DNA of 64,000 nt from Carnegiea gigantea (Eukaryota; Streptophyta; Magnoliopsida; Caryophyllales; Cactaceae), in the NCBI GenBank assembly GCA_029747015.1, contig JAKOGI010000180.1:525001-589000 (forward strand), written 5' to 3'. The notes under the pieces were generated by a model that saw only the letters and a program-made list of their open reading frames with translations, made no database searches and was not told where the DNA came from. This document shows, piece after piece, positions 10,280-23,440 of this stretch. Made by a program: the position numbers and the translations under genes. The stretch's first letter is position 1. The number at the start of each line of letters is the position of its first letter.

Positions 10280-10880
10280 ATTTACTCACCCACCTTTGAT
10301 TTTCTTCAATCAAACCTGGAAAAAAAAAAAAAAATTCGGAGAGGGAAAGAAATTGTTTCACAGAGAAAAGGAGATCAAAGTGCGGATTCAGGAACCAAGT
10401 GGGCAATTTGTAGGGGACAAGATCAAGATGATCTGCTATTTGCTGTTGAGATTCAGGACGAACTTGACAAACGAGCAAAAATCAAGAGAAAAAGGGTGTT
10501 TAATTCAAGTGGTTTTTGATTAGGAAAGGGAGAGTAGCATTAACTGGAATGTCTTATTACAGCTTGGGGAATAAGTTTACTCAAGATTTTGCTCCAACGG
10601 TCATATTTTGGAGCGCACCGTGGTGGGCAACAGTGTACGCGGCAATTTTGAGCGGGAAATGGGCATTTCATTTTGAAGTGTTTTAACGGCTCTCTCTTTG
10701 TGGTTTATTTGGGCTCCTGGGTAGCCCATATTCATGACCCGTTCCCATTGTCACTCTTCTGCCCCCTTTTTAATTCTACAGCAAATAGAGATTCAATCTT
10801 TCCGTTAGTGGGTTTCTGGGTATGGTGTTCAACCCAGAAATCCGACCCGCATTCTTTCTCCATTTCATGCGTTCAACCCA
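10280..10880. promoter_or_regulatory. Head-to-head promoter region, unit 1 (MSA and E2F motifs)
   Basis: This lies between the minus-strand B3-1 and plus-strand poly(A)-polymerase-like remains. TCCAACGGTCA at 10593-10603 matches the plant mitosis-specific activator (MYB3R) element, and GCGGGAAA at 10652-10659 is the reverse of the E2F site TTTCCCGC. Both are kept in unit 3. A poly-A/purine stretch follows the B3 start. Function is inferred from motifs only. Confidence 0.5.
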
Positions 10881-10914
10881 TATCTTGGTCCGACATTGTT
10901 TTTGGGGTTGTACT

Positions 10915-12965
10915 TCTTGTCAGACGAAGGCCTGATACCCACGCGAAGAGGACCTCGGAAGGGAAATGATCATCAACTGGCTCAATACGGTTTGTGTATT
11001 CTTCAACTTTTTCTTCTTCCTTTTCTTTGGCTGTTCTTTGTGTTGGGGTTGATTTTAGTAAGTTGGGGTTCTTTGTGTTGAACATTTACCTGTGAGCAGT
11101 GGGCATGATGCCGTTTTCATTTTGTGCTTGTGTTTGTGTGATATGGGATTGCATGCCCTCGTGTATTAATTGAAGTGACTCTATGGAAAAGAAAATTGCC
11201 ATTTTGATTTTAATGTATTTAGTACACTTCGGATGCTTCTCTGACTTGTCCTAAGTGGACTGGGAATGGAAATGGACAATGATCAATGGTCGAATTTGGA
11301 TGTGAGGTTTGTCACGTGGAATACCGGAATTATGAAGTTATTTTGGGAAAATAGGATTTCGAGAAGTATTAAACTGAACTCAGGGGGTGAGACAAATATC
11401 TTGTTCAGCCCTTTTGCACTTTTAACACTAACTCGCCAAATGCTTTTTTACGTTTAGTATGGTAGCGGAAAATTCTTTTGAAATTTGCTGTATATGTGCT
11501 GAAGGTGAGGTGTGGTTCTAACCATGATGATCACTGCCCCATTGTGGCCAGATACGACTCAAGCGGATTAAAGGTATTGTCTTGCCGGAGGAAACTTCCT
11601 GCAGATATGATTAATGCTACGTCAGCAACAATACTGACTCACAAGTCTTGAGCCCTTGGAGTAGGATTTCAGTCTATCCTTTATACTGTTGTTTGCTCTC
11701 GTTCGTCATATCCTACAGCATAGTATTGTTTTGTGGTCACACACAAATATTGTGTATATTTTTTGCTTATTTTTGTGTGCCATGAGCAGATTACATGTCA
11801 AATATGGGTTTGCTTTTGTAGCTTAGACTTTAGAGCAGATTGCGTGTCAAATACTTGGGTTTTCTATCATCATTTAGTGTGGAGTGCTCTGCTACGATGT
11901 CCCTATAATTTGCATTGCAGCAGATGTCAAATGTATGCAAGACACTTGGAATGGATCCTCAACTGCTATAGGATACCTGGATATAACTAGATCTAGGTGC
12001 ATATATGTTAGACATCTCTAGGGAATCAGCCATTTGTTGAGGTTTAAAGCTTTAAATTCTTGTGCAAAGTTACCATAATTCTAGCATATAGCCATTTTAG
12101 TTTGTCGAGTTCTTCAGATGGGTTGAGTTGTCCATCGGCTGTTTTCTAGAAGTCATATATTTTTAGTCTTACATGAATGCTTAAGATTCTATACCAAGCC
12201 TGCTGGCCAAATCTGAGCATTGATCGCTCAATGTAGGTGCTGGAGATCAATTGAAGTTCCAAGCGGTTGCTTTGCATCTGACAAGCAATGTGACGGAGAT
12301 TTTTCATAAGATCTTGGTGACTTGTTATTTTGCCTTCTTACTGATAGTATGATACTCGTCATGTCCGTGAAATAATAAGGAAGACATTTGATATGGAGAA
12401 CGTTGCTTTTTCTTGGAGCACTTTTGTTTTACTAGGAATATTGGGTGTCGTCTCTCTAGGGAGGATTGAATGTTTTGAAATTGATCTTTTCAAAATTATG
12501 TTTTGCTATGTCCCATCTAGTAGTATAGATTAAAAATGCTTCCACTGAAACTACATTCACGGCTCTCAAACTCAAGGCTTTTGAGTAATGGCACTAATAT
12601 CGTTTCTGTCAAATCTTTGCAAGCTAAAGCTGGTGCACTAGAATAATCAGCATTCTCGATATCATATTGATTGATGGCTTCATTTTCTTCTCTACACTTA
12701 GGTTCATAACTTGCAGTCTGATATTGATGCTTTATGTGTACTATTCGAGCACTAGGTTTCTTTTGATTTCTGTGTTACTGAATTCGACATGAAACTTGCA
12801 GTCTGATATTGGCAGTACTTGTTAGGAAGATCTTTTTGTTGTTCATATGCAATTTGCTTGAAAACACACGCGGAGTCTTTGATGTGCAGTGTGTCAGGGA
12901 GGGAATTTCAGTTGATTTGCCATATGCCTAGCTTCAAGTCACATCCATTCCTGGAGTGAGCCCCT
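10915..12965 (+). pseudogene. Poly(A)-polymerase-like remnant, unit 1
   Basis: Scattered decayed exons are visible. 10915-10985 encodes LSDEGLIP followed by charged residues, like the N-terminal region of plant poly(A) polymerases. 12717-12750 encodes SDIDALCV, the catalytic two-Asp motif, then breaks off. 12827-12962 matches the next exon, but a deletion removes its middle; the GISVDLPYA segment survives with a stop inside. In intact relatives the enzyme adds poly(A) tails to mRNA 3-prime ends. No continuous frame remains. The assignment rests on the cleaner copy at 36637-37372. Confidence 0.5.
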
Positions 12966-15900
12966 TTGCTGAAAGACAGAGGTCCATCTCCTTACAAATT
13001 CTTATTCCATACAGAGAGCTAAAGAATATATCATCATTCTGCAGCTCAATGTGTTGCCTTAACAATGTCAATTTGTGTCTTGTCCTTAATTTTGATTTAA
13101 ATTAGAATGGGAAGATATTCGAATAGGGCGTTCACAGTTGTTGCATGTACTAGCTAGTTTTCTATGATTGTTTTCCTTTGTGCTTTGAATCTCAACGTGA
13201 CGAACTCATGAATATATCAAATGCTGAAGGTGATTGAAATTTCGTTATTCAAACGTATTCTAGACTCTGCCTAAGGACATTCATGTTTCCTTAGATATGG
13301 AATATAGAATAATTACTTTCTTTGAGTAAAGCAAAGTATATGTTGGACTGAAAGAAAGTATATGTTGGACTGAAAGAGATCTATAGTAGCCACTGAATCA
13401 GTTATACCTAACCAAACTGCATATAGTAACTCATATTACTGCCTCTCATGAGTCCCATCATATTGTGATCTTCACCACAATGGTAATGTTGAATATGAAT
13501 TGTGTGAACTTAGTTATGAACTTGTTGTGGGAGTTATGGAGACCTGCTGTCTCCCTCGCATGCACACGTCGATAATTAGCGTTCTTTTAATTAGAAACAG
13601 CACACAAAATGTGTTGGTGACTTAGAAATCTTGCATTTCTTTAGTAGCATGTGCTTTTAGGATTTTCCATGCTTCCAGATGTTAGCAGCTAACAGAATGT
13701 ATGGGAATCAGTTACAGGTTGGTTGCAGGTTTGGGTAGAGATCACATTAGTCACAAACTCAAGATCCTCCCTTTGCTGCATGGAAATTGACCATGTCTAA
13801 CATATTTATGTTTATAAGCTATAATGCTTTGTATTATAGGTGAAACTGCAGTCATTGCTACCGTACTAAGTTCGATGCTTAATGATGTAGTGTATGGACA
13901 TGTACATCTCACTAAAATTGTCTCAGTTAGAGTTAAATGCTTCACCATATTTTATATCTTTCGATGACTTTTTCAGTTTGACTTCACCTCTCATTTAATC
14001 TCATATTGCACTTGTGTATCCTTTTGAATAGCAAATCATTTGGCAGATTATTTTGAAATCTCATTACTCCTGCTACCTCATGTAAAATTCTGGAGTGTCA
14101 ATAGTGCCTGGTTGATTATAACCTTTCAAATTTGAAAATTGGAGAGCTGATTTCAACGATTGATTGTAAGCATTTTGCGAACGTAAAATGGCTTTCCTTT
14201 TTTTGGGGTTGGGGGGGGGGGGAGGGGGCGTTTGGAGTGGGGCCCCATTGGGCTTGAGGGTAATGTAAAGGAGTCCCCGTAGGTCCTATGTACCTCTCAA
14301 TTTTGTTGTAGATATTCTATTTTTGTGTTGATTGGTTCATCTTTCCCTATGTTGTTTTTTTAGCCTATTGTGCCAGTAGCTATCTTATTGCATTAAACCG
14401 AACCCTCCCTTTGCTGGAGCCTTTCTGGCTGGATGTTGTTGCTTACTGATCAAGATAACCAAAACTGAATGAAGGAAAATCACAACACAAAAACAGGGGA
14501 GGAAACAATTGTTTTTTTGCATGCCAAATAACTCACGAAATAAGAGGAAGCAGAGGATGAGCCTTTGCTTATTGTTTCGTTTTCACTGCAACTATCTTGT
14601 ATCTTTTCAGAATGGCTATCTTGCAAGGGAGACTCTGCTCGAGTACCTGATGGCTCTGTGTTTGTCTTAGTTGTTTGGGCATGCTGGTCGAATATACTTA
14701 ACCATACTAGAAGCTTTCAGTTATATATAAGGAATGAAGATGCTGATTTAAATGTCCTTATGAGTTGTGACAAGCTCCAACATCTTTTCCACTTGGCCTT
14801 GGCCCAGAACTGTAGCTTTACGAGATGAAATTATGGAAACTGAGGACCATATGATCATATGAATGGCAAAAATATGCTGGACAGCCATTACGTTGCCTTG
14901 CAAGTCCATTTAAATTCTGGCAATCTAAACTCTAACATCACACGTGCAGATTCAACCGGATCAGGACAGAATTCTTCATGACACAGCATATCCAAGTAAG
15001 TCTACATTCAGTAAATGCTTCATTAAGAATGGTTTTAGCTAGCAAAATGCCCACATGCAACCAAATCCTGGAAGCTTGGTGGTCCGACTGATTTTTATCA
15101 TGTTCCTTGGTTGACCTTTATCGATTTTTGATTTTATCCAATAGTACTTGTGTCTTTCAACTTTGTAGGATCTTCAAATCTGACTAAGGTTGTCTACTTG
15201 AGCCTGTTAAGTACCAAACGTGACATGCATCTTACATGGTTCTTCAAAATTTACCTTTTGACTTGGGAGATTGGTTTGTGTGGGTAAGTCCCTTTTTGCT
15301 TGTCTCATTCTCAAGGCAAGTGACTACTAATTTTGGAATTTATTTGCACTAGGCCCTTTTAGATCACTTTAACTAGATACTGGTTTAAGTCCATGCACCC
15401 GCACCCCCCGTCCCCAAAAAAAAAAAACAGAAAACCTAAGCTCCCTCAAAAGGGTGAGGATGGTCCAGGTCCTAGGAGGAGCATAGACTCCAGGATCAAC
15501 CCCAGGGTTGTGGGTGGATGGGCCAATGCGCCCCAAAATGCCCAACATAATCCACTGGATATGGACATGCTGAATGAAGCTTTCTTGTATATCCGCTTGT
15601 CTTTATAAGTTCCCAGTTCACGTAGGAATGTGTAATTTTGTATTGCTCTTGAAAATTTCAGCTCTAACAATTCGACAATTTAGTGAGCAGCAAGCGTTCT
15701 CTTGCTGACAGTCCCATTTGCACTTGTTTGTAGTGGAGTATATCTATTCTCATTGAAAGTAATATCATGCATGGGGGCAAAGATAACACTTGCTGGTTCA
15801 AGCTTGAAGGCTTCCAAGCAGGACCCTGTTTCCTACTGCAAAAGGCAAGTGAATAAGAGCATGATGGGGAACCCTTGACTATGAGTGGCCCAGAATGCCC

Positions 15901-16698
15901 GCCTTTCCAGAGCATCATCCTAACCATTTCGTTGGTCATGCGTTCATCAGGGATGATTTATATCTTGACTATTTGTAAAGGTGAAGTTGGAATTGCTAGT
16001 TCTGACAGATTCACATGCCATGTATATGATTGTAGTATGTTTGTACAATTTATGTTTTCCTTTTGAATGAAAAAAGGAGAAAATTTTCACTGAAAATCAA
16101 TGTTCTGCGTATATTATCATCCAGAAGCAGTTGTTATTATTCTGTGATACACCTCAATGCCATCTGTTTTTTATTTTAGGCTAAAGACACGTCATTTCCA
16201 GCAGGTACCCAACACGTAGGCATTGGTTTGAAAAGTCGACTCTTTCTTTCGCACTAAAGGTAATTTTTCTAACGGAATGCTACAGTACCAGATAGGTACC
16301 ACAGCGGAACATGGGGGCTTGCTAAGTTCTCATTTTGTGTGCATTTCATCTGCTCTTTTTATCATTACTTTTTTGAACATTTGAGGCAACTTGTGGGCCC
16401 ATTTTTGGGCATATAACTCAGACTTAATTTCCAGTACCTTTGCACCTTGGCTAGTTACTCAACAACTTGCCTGGTGTGGACTATTGATCCTTCCTTTTAG
16501 AGTAAAAATAAACAAACTTTTAGAAATGGCTCATACAACAAAGAGGTACTCTACATTCTAATACAGGGCTAGATATATTCAACTGATAATGACTTCAGTT
16601 GGGTCCTTCATGTTAATCTGAAACCCCTTGATCTGATAGCAGTCTGAACTTCTTTTTCCACAATTATTATTGGGTGTTTCATCCAAACATGAAATCAG
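12966..16698. other. Decayed intron/intergenic sequence, unit 1
   Basis: I see no gene. 13240-14240 is paralogous to 34620-35680 and 37440-38590, including the T/G tract. 15840-16060 duplicates the tail found again at 17350-17570 and 40740-40940. 16160-16690 matches 39560-40070. The scattered short frames have no recognisable domain and are not conserved. Confidence 0.5.
14195..14229 (+). repeat. T-run/G-run tract, copy 1
   Basis: Pyrimidines lead into a run of about 12 G, then GGAGGGGG. It sits at the same paralogous position as 35647-35678 and 38541-38581, after a shared segment ending AAATGGC. The G-runs could fold as a G-quadruplex. Confidence 0.7.
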
Positions 16699-17020
16699 TT
16701 CGACTATGTGAGAAAGGAATCATGGTATACACCAGATCTCTTCCTATGCTATGACATGATTCTTCTGCTGGGGAGGAACAAACTGATTCAGAAGGCTGAA
16801 GAGCTGTTTGCCGAGCTTATTTTCGAGCAGACATGGTAGAAAAAGCGATGGAAACCTATAATCTGATGAAGGCTTTCAGGTTGCTCACTAGATAAGTTAA
16901 CTTTGATGATTATGGCAAGGAATCTAAAAAAGGCCGGAAGAGAAGAGCTGACAGCATCTGTGAAGAGAGACTTTGAAGAATACGTTGATGACCGCGAAGA
17001 GTCCCTTGAAGAAGTAGAAT
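16699..17020 (+). pseudogene. PPR-like (THA8-like) exon remnant, copy 1
   Basis: After an AAATCAG acceptor the frame opens with FDYVRKESWYTPD, then MILLLGRNKLIQKAEELFAEL, a pentatricopeptide helix pair. It resembles the small THA8-like PPR proteins, which act on organelle RNA. A deletion after FAEL removes about 20 residues that the second copy keeps. The frame then shifts to resume with SVKRDFEEYVDD near 16955-16990. This copy keeps the METYNLMKA segment that copy 2 lacks. No initiating exon was found upstream. It is a broken gene fragment. Confidence 0.55.
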
Positions 17021-17866
17021 TGCCTTTTAACATTTGTAGAGAGCATCATATCATTATTCCTTTGCTCTATAAGGTGGTGGATATTTTAGTTAGACAAGAA
17101 GGAATTCTGTTGGAGGTTTTGTCTGGTATTTGCCTAAAGGTAAAATTAGTTTGCTTTTGTTTTCGCATGGTTTCGTGCAAAAAGAAAACTCGAACATGTC
17201 TGAAAACTGAACTGGAGGCCCAAAACGAAGGGGTTGTCAGATTCAGGGCAGCAGCAGGAGGCCCTTTGCCTAAGGAGCTGATTTGTAACATTCTACCTTC
17301 TGAGCTTGCAAAGCTTCCAAGCAGCACCATTTTTCCAACTGCGGAGGGCAAGGAAAGGAGAGCATGTTGGGGAACCCCTGACTATGATCAGCTGAGAAAG
17401 CCTCCCTTCGCAGAGCATCATCCTAGCCATTTCGTTGTTCTTGCTTTCATCAGGGATGATTTGTATCTAGACCATTTGTAAACATGAAGTTGGAATTGTT
17501 AGTTCTGACAGATTCACATGCCATGTATTTGATTGTAGTATGTTTGTACAATTTACGTTTTCTTTTTGAGTGAAAAAGGTAAATTTCAAGCAGTTATCAT
17601 TCTTTGATCCACCTTATCTTTTTTTTTGGGTTTTGTTTTTGGGGGGAGGGGGGGACTCATAACCCAGCATTTAATAACCTAATTCTCATTCTGGATGTGC
17701 TAGCTTCAAAATTGTCGTAGGCAGTAAAGCCTCTTAAATACAGAAATCTTGGAGGATTCACAACATATATGGAAATTAAAGTGAGATCAACAGACCCACA
17801 AGTATATGAAGCCATGGGCAATACCTATGTAGTTCCTTCGACTATGCTTGAAATTTACCTTTTTAG
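17021..17866. other. PPR tail region and intergenic DNA
   Basis: No confident gene is visible. The stretch 17040-17570 is repeated at 40420-40940 and looks like the 3-prime tail of the PPR fragment. A frame at 16903-17481 runs across it but has no domain beyond the PPR end and is broken in the other copy. A T/G-rich tract lies at 17618-17654. Confidence 0.45.
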
Positions 17867-19056
17867 TCCATTCGCAAAATGCCACTTTAATTATGCATAC
17901 ATGCAAGCAAATACCCAACTCTGATCTTTGTGTGTTGACTCCAAAATCAGACCCCCACACCCATTGGGCCAAGGACCTTCAAAGACAGTCACCATCTTGG
18001 CGCTCCATGTTGTGGGAGAAGGCAATCCAAACCCGAGATCATGTTGTGAGTCTCCTAATAAAGCCGTTCGATGGACCAACAAAGGAAGCAACTCTAGACA
18101 AGTGCATGGAACACGATGGCTGAGGGAAGCCCATGAAGGGCTTTCAAACAAAAACTAAAGCTTTACTCTAAATTTGATGGCCTCTGTCCCAATAAATGTT
18201 GAGTTATGTGAGAGGAGCTTTGAGGGTTCAGTCAAGTGGCCGATATCCAAGGATAGCAAGACTATATATGACCTCTCAAGGTTGCTTTATGTTGTTGTAT
18301 TGTACATGTACTTGACCCTCCAAAAATGTAATTGGAAAAGCCCCATATGCATCTGCATTTTCCAAGCAGACAAAATGACAAGGTAGTGGCGTGTTGCTCT
18401 TGTGCATCTAATCCTTCTCCCAAAATAATGACTCTGACCATTGGTGAACATTGAATATCAATTTTACAATATGGGAAAGTATCAAGTTTTATGTATGATT
18501 TACGGAAGTATCAGTGCATAGATGCATATAACACAATAGGAAAGATTGATCTTTTCACTCCAAGTTTGAATACCCAAGTAGAATCTAAGTAGATGTAATA
18601 ATATAAAGGTGAATTCATGCATATACATAAGAATGCCCTCTGATCTTAGACCATAATTCTTGTACATGAATGCGTAATGATACTCAATCTCTATATTCTG
18701 GGAGTAATTTTTAACAGTCCAAGTGATGCAATCCTTGAACTGCTAAGCAAATTAAAATTGGAAACTGAAGCAGTTAAAAAAAAAAAAAAAAACTGCAAGA
18801 GACAGTAAATGCATAACAATTCAATCCAGAAATATACTATTTATATCTTCATCCAAAAGTACAACTACAGTATTGGATCGAGTGTCATAAAGAGTAGTGA
18901 CACTGCAAAAGTGATCATTACAGTCGTCCGTCATCAAATTCCAGCTTATATCAGTAGCTTCTACCAATTCCTAACCAACAAAAGAATTAAAAAGACAAAA
19001 GAAGGAACAATTTGGACAACAAACTAAACTACCAAAATCAGTGACAGAAGAACAAA
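17867..19056. repeat. Conserved flank 3-prime of B3-2
   Basis: Starting at the CCATTCGCAAAATGCCAC motif, this is collinear with the flanks at about 2310-3230 plus 9060-9349, 26970-28564 and 61715-62864. It lacks the approximately 370-bp segment (3228-3560) present in units 1 and 3. It contains the probable 3-prime UTR of B3-2 and no frame of its own. Confidence 0.65.
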
Positions 19057-19985
19057 TCAAGTTCTTCTCCGTTTTGTACCCCACTTGAAAGCAAAAGAAC
19101 TGTGCTGATCAACCTCAGCTTGATTGTTTTTGCTACTTGTTGGAAGCTTGACCAATGCAAAGGCAAGTTTGCCATTAATCCTGAAAGCCCAGATTTGAAT
19201 CTCATCTCCATCCTTTAATTCATTCTTAACCACAACTTCAAACCAGCTGTTTACCAGAACGTAACTTGAAGTGTTCTCCTTGTAATTCCACTTCTTGAAT
19301 GTGAGCTCTCTCTCCTGCAACCCTGGCTCAATCACTTCGACCCTTATACCCACCAGGCTGTTTTTATCATCTCGAACTTCCAGCATTTGTTTCTCCTCTT
19401 CAGTAAGAGAAGGACGTGTCCCACATTCCCTTACCGGCATTGTAACCCTGCCCTGGCCTTTATCAACATCGCATTTGAATAGCTTCTTTTGCAACACCAT
19501 AACAGGTTCTGATCCTCCAAAAGAGAAAATCACTTCTCTGAAGTCATGGGGAAGAACTTGACACTGGTTATGAGTCGGGTACGATGGGGCTTTGTTTCCC
19601 TTTGCGGAGTTCATGACATTCTCTTCAATTTCAACCATGGTGATGGGAATGTTGGGTTTCGGTGCAGTTTTTTCAATTTCAGGAAGCTTTGATCTCTTGA
19701 ATTTTGGGTTACCAGATGAAGTGAATTGTTGTTCAACCATGGGGTTTTCCTCAACGTGAGTGCTTGGCATTCAAACAGCTTCCTCTTGGTCATATTCATG
19801 GGCTTGTGTTGTTCGCGTTCAACCATTGGAATCCCCAGGAATGAGGTTGAAGAAAGGGCAGTCTCCTTCTCAAGGGCTTTTTGAGCCACAATTGCTAAAC
19901 AGTCCAAGGGAGATAGAGAAGCATACTGGTTTATGAGATCATCCCCAAAATCTTCCTTACTAAAAGTCCTCCTTCGAATCCTCAT
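19057..19985 (-). pseudogene. B3-2: B3-domain gene with 1-nt deletion
   Basis: ATG is at 19983-19985 and TGA at 19057. The sequence is nearly colinear with B3-1. A single base is missing near 19767, between the FECQ segment and the HVEENPM segment, so the N-terminal frame runs off into unrelated residues and stops near 19611. The entire downstream half, including the B3 domain, stays open in the other frame (19057-19770) and begins with its own ATG (MPSTHVEENP). A 237-residue N-terminally shortened protein is therefore possible if translated. A sequencing error is the main alternative, since the rest is well preserved. Confidence 0.8.
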
Positions 19986-20570
19986 ATTCACTGATCCACC
20001 TTTGATTTTCTTCAATTAAACCTCACAAAATTTCAGAGAGAGAAACAAAATTGTTTCACAGAGAAGGAGATCGTATGGGAATCAGGAGCCAAATGGGTAA
20101 TCTGTAGAGGACTAGATCAAGATGATGCTATTTGTTGTTGAACTTCAGGAAGAAATGTAGAGGTGTTTAGTTCAAGGGCTTTCTGATTAGGAGAGGTAGA
20201 GCAGCACTGACAGGAAGGCGTTTAGGAGTAAAATTGTGGTATCAGTGAACAAAGTTTCGTGATTGAGAATGAAAATCTGATTACAGCTTGACGAATAAGT
20301 GTGTTAACGGTAATATTTTGCTGCAACGGTCGTATTTTGGAGCGCTAACATGGCGGTCAACTGAGTCGAAGACGCGGCAATTTTGAGCGGGAAATGGTGG
20401 ATGGGTTTTATTTTGAAGTGTGTTAACGGCTCTCTATTTGTGGGTTATTTGGGCTACTGGGTAGCCCATATTCATGACCCGTTACCCATTTTCTCTCTCA
20501 TGCCCCCCTTTTTAAAAGCTAAAACCCTATGGAGAGCAGAGGTTCAATCTTTCCATTGTGGGTCTGCGAA
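19986..20570. promoter_or_regulatory. Head-to-head promoter region, unit 2
   Basis: Homologous to 10280-10880. The E2F-type GCGGGAAA is kept (20387-20394). The MSA element is weakened to TGCAACGGTCG (20322-20332), with a second AACGG at 20306-20310. B3-2, read from this promoter, is also broken. Confidence 0.45.
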
Positions 20571-20579
20571 TTTTGTTGC

Positions 20580-23440
20580 GAGGGTTTATGGGTATGGTGT
20601 TCAACCCAGAAACCCGACCCGAATTCTGCTTCCATTTCATGCGCTCAACCCGTACTTGAGTCCGCCATCATTTTTGCCAGATGAGGGCCTGGTACCCTTC
20701 CCCGAAGAGCATCTCAGAAGGGGAAATCATCATCAACAAAACGGTTTCTATCTTCTTCACTTTCTCCCTTGGCTTTCTTTTCTTTGCGTGTGTGTGTGTG
20801 TGTTGGGGGTTGATTTTAGGAAGTTGGGTATCCACAATGTTGTTGAATAATTATTGGTCCTTGAAGTGTGGATAGAGGGCATGTCGTTTTCATTTTGTGC
20901 ATGTGCTTGTATTATGGGGAATTATACACCCATATGTAATAATTGATCCGAATTTATGAACTATAAGTGAGAAATTGTAGAATGTGACTATGATTTATTA
21001 TAATCAGTAGATTTCTATTGCTTCATTGACTTATGCCTAGTTACCAAGGAATGGACTCTAGATGTGGACGATGGTCAAATGGGATGTAGGTGTTTCGTTA
21101 ACTGTATAATATCAAAATGTGACATTGAAATTGTCCTAGGAATATTTACTTTGGAAAACCTTAACGTTGATGGCCCTTCTAGGGTTAGGGGAAATGCTAA
21201 TTTAACTCGGAAGTGAGAAAAATATATTCTTTGATTCTTTATGCATCTCTAGTACATGACCTAGATTATCTGTTTTCAGTGTGTTGGTGGAGAAGTCTTA
21301 TGTAGCTCTATTGTGTATGTGTTTGTGTGTGAAGCATTGTTAAAATGTATTAATGAACTCATGTTGGTTATTGCCATATTGTAGATCGCACCCAGTTAGA
21401 CTAAAGAGTCCCTCCAAATATGATTAATCTTGGATCTGCAATGGCATTAACTTACGGACCTTGTTTCTTTGAAGTAAAGTTTCCGTATCTCCTCTATTCT
21501 GTTTCGATGGTCTCATTCATCATATGGAACCACAGAGAATCATTTTGTGGCCGTATGCAATTATTGGGTAACGTCATGTGTTTATTTTTGAGACATCATG
21601 AACATATCGCATATAAAATATGGGTTTTCTTGTAGTCCAGAACAGATTGTATGTCCAATACTTGGGCTTCCTGTCATTAGTGAAGAACAGAATGCTCCAC
21701 TACCATATTTGCCTTGCTGCACATCCCAATTTCAGGTTCAGTCGATTTGGTTCTTTGGAAAAATGGCTCCCTGAATGAGGAAAGTGCGCTGCTGATGTCT
21801 TCAAAGATAGAGAGCACGTTTTTGAGGAAGCTCCTCTCTGAAGGCATTTGATGATTGTAAAGGTGATGAAGAATTACAGCACAGTCGGACTACGTCACCC
21901 CCCAATTATGATCAAGCCTGTCCAACCAATCTTCTCCTAATCTGTGGAAGCAGTAAATTTGCTCACTTGTGGGACATGCATTGATTCTTTTTAGTCTCTC
22001 GTCTGTTATTGGTCGTTACATAAGTGATATTACAGCACAGTTGGGCTACATCCGATTGATTTTTTATATATATAACTATTGGACAGTTAATACGTTAGAC
22101 ATTTGACCGAAATATCACAACCATCATCCCTGTCAATAAGCTGTGCATTCTAGGGATGATGCTTTGATTGATCCCCGATTATAACAGAAGCCCTAGAAAT
22201 AACTAAATGCACTTGTGTTAGACACTTCTAAGAATTGGCCATTTCCGGAGTTATGAAACTTCAAAATCCTGTGCAAAGCTAGTATACTTCTAAAATATGG
22301 CCATTGCCGATCAGAACATTCATGTACGTCTAAGTGTCTCTTGGTCATTTTATAGAAAGTTTTCATTCTTCAAGAAAGGGTTAAGATTCTATACCTGATC
22401 ATGTCAGAACGTTGGACACTCAGTACATGTATTGGAAAGGAATTGAAGAGTCCAAGAATAAAGGTTTGAACATGTTCTATTGTCACTGTTTTGAATGTGA
22501 CAAACTATCTGATGCGGACTTTCCTTGGTAACGTGGTACTTTGCCTGCTCAGGAGTTGGTTACCTACAACATGCCATGTCATCTGTACTCTGGTAGTCCA
22601 GTGATGCCCTGATATAATGGAAAGACATTTCATTTGGAGGGGGGCAGTTCTTTTCTTGGATGCTTTCTTTTGGGAGAGAGGTTAGGAAGTACATTTCGTT
22701 ATGTCCCATGATTCCCATCTCGTAAGTAGAATAAAAGTGCTTCTCGTGATGCTATATTCATGTTCTGAAACTCAAGGTTTACAATTAATGCCATGAATGA
22801 TGTTCACCTGTTAAGTCTGTCAACTCTAGCTTGTTCAGTGGAATCATTATGGAAATGAATAATCTTCTGGATATTGCACTGATTTATGACATTTTTTCTG
22901 TTTCTCAGATTCTTAATTCAGAATCTGATATGGATCCTTTATACCTAAGTTGACCCTTGCAGTTCAGCTCGAAGGGATTTCGTTCTATTTCTCGCATGGT
23001 CAGCCTCAAGTTACAACCGTTTCTGACGTGAGTGAGCCCTTTTTCCGAATGTTACCTTAGTTCAATGCTTATGGCATACGTAAAAGCCAGAAAGTATCTC
23101 CATTTCTGATGATTTCTATTCTACATGTCACTGTATTCATCATACTGGGGTTGCGAGTGTCACCTTGACTATTTTAATCTGTGTCCTTTCATTAATTTTA
23201 ATTCAAATTAGCATGAGCAGATATTCAAATGGAATTCACCTAGTCGTTACTGCACATGTCAGATTTTCTGATTGCTTTTCTTTGCACTCTAAGTCTCAGT
23301 GTGAGGAACTCATGAACAGATGAAAGCAGAATCTAGTTGTCTTGGATTCAATGTTCAGAACAGATACTGATGATAATAATTGGAAAAGCATTCTTCAGTT
23401 TTATCCAAGCCTGCAGAGTTCTGAGTAGCTTCTACTATAT
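20580..23440 (+). pseudogene. Poly(A)-polymerase-like remnant, unit 2
   Basis: 20660-20755 encodes FLPDEGLVPFPEEH, the N-terminal region of poly(A)-polymerase-like proteins, followed by a shift of frame. 22919-23035 is a fusion of two exons: the SDMDPLY segment (normally the SDIDALCVGP catalytic motif) runs directly into the end of the next exon, so the intron and most of that exon were lost. 23345-23400 keeps a DDNNWKS-like piece of the following exon. The same fused junction occurs at 31995-32112, so the deletion predates that duplication. No open frame spans these pieces. Confidence 0.5.

Noticed and set aside
16903..17481. 192-residue frame after PPR copy 1, considered as a gene
   Set aside because: Only its first 40 residues match the PPR-like protein. 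The rest is the repeated tail, closed by stops in the copy at 40420-40940.
20383..20850. 155-residue frame starting in the unit 2 promoter
   Set aside because: It only partly overlaps the poly(A)-polymerase-like exon, runs through promoter sequence, and is not open in the same way in units 1 and 3.
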